In this document: positions 55,556 to 59,401 of the stretch, piece by piece
How the letters are laid out: the number at the start of each line of letters is the position of its first letter
Numbering within the stretch: position 1 is the stretch's first letter
From: Scedosporium boydii
Taxonomy: Eukaryota > Ascomycota > Sordariomycetes > Microascales > Microascaceae
Direction of reading: 5' to 3'
Assembly (NCBI GenBank): GCA_002221725.1
Contig: NJFT01000241.1
Span: forward strand, 1 to 59,401
Length of the DNA: 59,401 nt
Translations under genes and position numbers: made by a program
Notes under the pieces: model-generated
The model's input: only the letters and a program-made list of their open reading frames with translations
The model's database searches: none
Told to the model about the DNA's origin: nothing

Positions 55556-57267
55556 CTAAGCATTCCACTCACCGCCGAGCCAGCGGTTGAAAAAGTCAAG
55601 AGACGCCTCAGGTTGATCCATGGGCACCATGTGTCCCGCCTGATAAATCTGCATAAAAGTAAAGTTTCCGCTCGTCTTGACATTACCGTACGACTCATCC
55701 TTCTTGCTGCTGCCGGAAACGTGAAGGTCCTCGATGACGGCATCGTTGAAACCCTTCTTGCCTTGCCAATCGAGCTGCTCCGTCCATGCCTGGTTGCCGA
55801 GCCAGTTGCAAATGTAATCAGCATCGCCAGCATAGATGAGCACGGGGATCTCCTTGAGGAGCTCGGGCACAAGGCGGTGGTAGGGCTGAAACCAGTCGCC
55901 GGCGAAGAGGAAGCCGCGGTTGACGTCGAAGTTGCAGCTGTCGTAGCTCGACACCTCGGCGCCGAGGGCCTCCATGACGTCAGCGCGGTTGAGGTACTCC
56001 GAGACGTAGCCAAGCCCGCGGTAGCAGAGGTTGGAGTTGTCCTCGCACTCGCCGCGAATGTCATAGACGTTGCGGCCTGTCCTCTGGTAAGGGCCGATCA
56101 TGGCGTTGTTGCAGTAGATGCTGGCGGGAACGCACGACCACGCGCTGCCTGACTTGTAGCAGTTGTTGATCATCGATTGGCAGCGCGGGAGGGCGTTGTC
56201 CATGGAGCGGCACTCGCTGTCGCTGAGCACGGCAGGGTAACCTCCCTCGCCGCAGGCCATGGGGCGGTAGTACTCGTATTGGGTGTATCCGTCGGTGAGA
56301 CCGTTGCCGATCAGCACGCTCTTGAGATTGATGTTGCGGTTCTTGTGCGAGAGAATTTCCGAAGCGAAGACGGGGATGTAGTGTCCGGCGTAGGATTCGC
56401 CGGCAATGTGGAAGTCCTGCTTCGCGTACTCGGGGAACTCGTGGAAGAAGAGGCTCAGAAGAGCGTAGACATCCTTGCCGGCGGCGACACTGTCCGTGAC
56501 GGACGAGCCGCTGTACGAGTATCCGGCGTTGACGGGCTGGTCGAGGAAGATGACGGAGGCATTGTTGTTCCACGAGAAGGGGTTGTTGACGACCTTGATG
56601 TTCTTGTCGATGCTCGCGGGCCCGAGCTCGAGGAAGAGACCAGTCAGCGAAGAGCAGCCGGGACCACCGTTGAGCCAGAGTACAACGGGGTCATTCTTGG
56701 GATCGTTCCTGGACTCGAAGAACCCTATCAACCAAAGAGTTAGCAAACGATCTTGTTTACCAAGTTCCTGGGCGGGCGATTGAGCAAGTAGGGGTCATAC
56801 ATACAGTAGAAGAGATGCTTGTCGTTCTCGTTATCATCAAGATAACCGCTATACTGCTTCACACTATCCACCCCCAAAACCGAAGGATCCACCTTCCTCG
56901 CCCTAAGATTATAAGCACCGAGCTGGCCCCCAACGGCCCTCTCGCCGCCCGCCATCCAGATCTTCTCGACATCGGCGCCCTTGACGACGTGGTCCCACGC
57001 GCTATCGGGCCTGCGGTTCGCCGGCTTAGGCTTGTACGACAGGGCCGAAGACTTGAAGGCGGCCACGGCGTCGGGAGCGAGGAGGGAAACCTCGTCCCAG
57101 AGCGCCTTGGCCTCGGACCCGGCCTTGGTGATGGCCTGCTGGATCGTGTCCCAGGCGTTGAGGGGCTTCTTGTCGACGGGGGCGTCGCCGGCGCCCAGGC
57201 GCACTTGGGCGTCGAAGGCTAGGGCCGTCGAGGCGGCGCCTAGCACGAGGGATGTGGCGAGCCTCAT
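55556..57267 (-). CDS. CPY: Vacuolar serine carboxypeptidase (carboxypeptidase Y)
   Basis: Exons 57267-56805 and 56724-55556 joined across intron 56804-56725 (GTATGT...TAG) give 543 aa, the usual CPY prepro length. A signal peptide (about residues 1-17, ending ALA) is followed by a propeptide of roughly 110 residues. The catalytic domain has [11 protein letters not shown] (about 171-181), the nucleophile in GESYAGH (Ser265), the acidic residue in [11 protein letters not shown] (about 452-462) and the catalytic His in AGHMVPMD (His519). The splice rebuilds [10 protein letters not shown], expected for CPY. The enzyme is a broad-range S10 exopeptidase of the vacuole. N-glycosylation sequons (NNA-S, NFT) are visible. 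The yeast QRPL sorting motif was not seen; fungal relatives often lack it. Confidence 0.95.
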
Positions 57268-59401
57268 TTGGGGGAGTGGGAGGGGCTCAGGTGCGGAAGG
57301 CGGGGGAGCGATAAAGGGAAAAACAGCTACAGGTGTTTCAGACGGGATCGCTCGAGGAACGGTCCAGAGTGTGAGAGTAAAAAGCTAGGTTTTTGATAGA
57401 TGGATAGACGAGAGTGTGAGAAGAGGAGGAGATGGGAGGGGGGGAAGATGCGGAGGGAAGAGAGTGGCTGTTGTTGTCGGGAGGGAAGGAAGATCGGAGA
57501 GAGCAAGTTCCAAACTGGGGAAGTACCAGTGACGAAACAGGCAGCTTCGTTACCAGGTGATCTGGGGTGGAGACACGCGGGAGAAGCTCTAAAGTACCTT
57601 GTGCACGGCTAACTGCCTTGATGGACAGGCACTGTCGGACCAGGGCGGAAGCGGTGGCAGCTGAAACAGGGAAGCTCCGGAGTACCGAGTACAGTGGCCT
57701 GGGGTTGTTGGAAAAAGGTACCCGGTACTTAGAGGTGGTCGGGGTTTGGGTTTGATGAGCTCCTGTGTCCTATGCCCGGACTGGCTCTTAGTGGCCGAGC
57801 ACTAAACAGGAGAGCTCCACATTCCAGTATCAATGACTCTTATCGCCATGAATTAAGTACTCGGTACTTCGTACTTTACACATCAGTGCCACCCGTGCCA
57901 CTGGTCAAATGCCTGTCCCATGAAATAATCTATGAGTACTGCCTGCCGGGGGAGGCGAACGCTACAGAAGACCCGACTCGCTACCACTGAAGTTTGTTGA
58001 GTCTGGCCTGGCCAGGCCCAATTCTGGATCCAGCAGGGGCAACAATGGAGGTGCACAAGATCATGTCAGTGCTTGGCAATACATTGCCAGCGAGCACAAT
58101 GCTCGCCTTGCCTTACACTGCAGGTACCGCCAGCCGTTTTGATTCCCTACTGGTCAGCGGTACCCGGATGGCCCCGGCCTAAACCATCCATCAGTACATC
58201 CATCATGGGAAGGGCAGGTTGCCAGGACCTCGATGCTATCGCTTCCCGGCATTGGTTTTCTTCTTCACGCAATTTAAACCAGAGCTCAAAAGGGTTGAGA
58301 GTCGAGGGCTGGGATCCACGAATCTACCGAACACCGAGGAGGGTTGTTTGGACCGACCAGTGAAGGTTAGACGAGGACGGGTACAGACGGGTCTGGTCTG
58401 TCGTGTGCTCCCTCACTCTTATCTCCGGCGAAGCATTCCCCACACATACCCATGACGACGGCGAATTGGTGCCTGTCATGCCCTTGCCGGCGACTTCGGC
58501 CTCTCCCCGTTCCATCCCGTCTTGTGCTGTGCTGTGCTCTTCTATGCTCTGTTGTCCACGTCACGACGCATTTGAACATAAGCCATTTGATGGGCAGTCC
58601 ATCTTCAGAAGTACCCTCTCTGACTGGAGGACTTCAGGGAAATACAGATCCAATAATCACGAAGTCGAACATGAGCACAACATACTTGTACACCTCGTTG
58701 TTGTAGGACTGCTTCGTACATGACAGAATGGAACAAAAGAAAAGATCCATTGATTATGCGCAAGCATCTCTACCTCTGCAAACTACGAAGTAGACCTCGA
58801 GGCTCATCGATCCCTCTTCGAGAGTAAGACGATTACTGCTCACTACACCTATCATTGTTATCTCCTAATTCATAGCATCGAGCATGGAATGAATATATTC
58901 AACCCCCTCCTCACCAACACCCTATCTACATTCCTCATACCTCTTTCTCAATCAAGTCAGAGATGGGAGGTAGCATTAACTCAGAGAGGAACCGCAATCA
59001 TCATCACTTCATACTGTTGTCTGTCGTGTCCATAATGCTCGTATTCTTTTATGTTCCTAAGGCGATCAGCATGCAAGAACCTGAACTCCTGTACCATTAA
59101 CCGGTCGATGCCTCATGTAGTGGCCGTTCGAGCGCATACGACGTCTAGAATGTGTGCGTTGTCTATGCCATAAACATCTCTTCTTCTCCTTTTCCTCCCC
59201 TTTCCCTTCCCTATCATCAAAGTAATCAATCACCCTTTCTCTTTCTTCATGCAAACATCACCAAACCATCAACCGCTCTGCTCATGTCCATACACTATGG
59301 CGCATTCAATTCGTATGCAAGCCATAGGCAAATATATGGTGATCATCCTGCTCATGCCATCGAAAACAAAAATGCTGGTGGAGTTTAAAAAAAAAAAAAA
59401 A
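57268..59401. other. 2.1-kb right-end spacer
   Basis: No gene recognised. Contains the carboxypeptidase promoter, two exact copies of the 9-bp motif (57865 and 58784), several GGTACC/GTACTCGGTACT-like repeats near 57680-57870 and ends in a 14-base A run at the window edge. Confidence 0.6.

Noticed and set aside
55118..56152. 344-codon plus-strand frame across the carboxypeptidase gene
   Set aside because: Left half is Lys-rich AT sequence and right half is antisense to the carboxypeptidase; no ATG at the stated start.
1..59401. CRISPR array, 5S rRNA or NLR/HET gene
   Set aside because: No regularly spaced repeats, no recognised 5S core, no P-loop NACHT/NB-ARC or HET motifs were seen.

Overview
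The window is nuclear DNA of a filamentous ascomycete (Pezizomycotina, most likely Sordariomycetes; genus not resolved). Evidence: short spliceosomal introns of 55-155 bp with GTRNGT-type donors, strongly C-ending codons in exons, a fused purine gene (ADE5,7), and fungal forms of Laa1, Pet100, Ste23/IDE and carboxypeptidase Y. The sequence begins in a C run and ends in an A run, and the leftmost gene is cut, so this looks like a contig bounded by assembly breaks.

Layout. 1-6239 (-): HEAT-repeat protein of the Laa1/HEATR5 family, missing its extreme C-terminus. 6980-8542 (-): secreted, probably GPI-anchored PQQ-dependent sugar dehydrogenase-like protein. 9738-10259 (+): small two-exon gene with an Arg-rich, possibly mitochondrial N-terminus. 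10571-12043 (-): uncharacterised membrane protein. 13008-14084 (+): aminoglycoside-phosphotransferase-like protein. 14262-14353 (-): intron-containing tRNA-Asn(GTT). 14648-15711 (+): YebC/TACO1. 16257-16636 (-): Pet100. 18162-20732 (-): large disordered protein. 25574-27973 (+): ADE5,7. 29885-30794 (+): CCHC zinc-knuckle protein. 38974-42493 (+): insulin-degrading enzyme/Ste23. 43275-43746 (+): Dabb-domain protein. 45958-47133 (+): membrane-tailed unknown protein with unresolved first exon. About 48230-50250: wrecked Ty1/copia element. 51189-51880 (+): complex I NDUFS6/13 kDa subunit. 52538-53303 (+): YjbQ/UPF0047. 53740-54681 (-): CFIm25. 55556-57267 (-): carboxypeptidase Y.

The genes are mostly housekeeping: respiratory-chain biogenesis (TACO1 and Pet100 are convergent neighbours; NDUFS6 lies further right), purine synthesis, mRNA 3'-end processing, Golgi/endosome sorting and vacuolar or oligopeptide proteolysis. 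They are separated by unusually gene-poor spacers, about 4.8 kb at 20.7-25.6 kb and 8.2 kb at 30.8-39.0 kb. I found no secondary-metabolite cluster, NLR/HET gene, CRISPR array or other obvious new system. The most unexpected signals are a dispersed 9-bp motif (TACTTCGTA/TACGAAGTA) confined to the spacers I inspected, a tRNA-like fold near 28.3 kb, possible dual targeting of the IDE homologue, and a copia relic whose parts are inverted and out of order.
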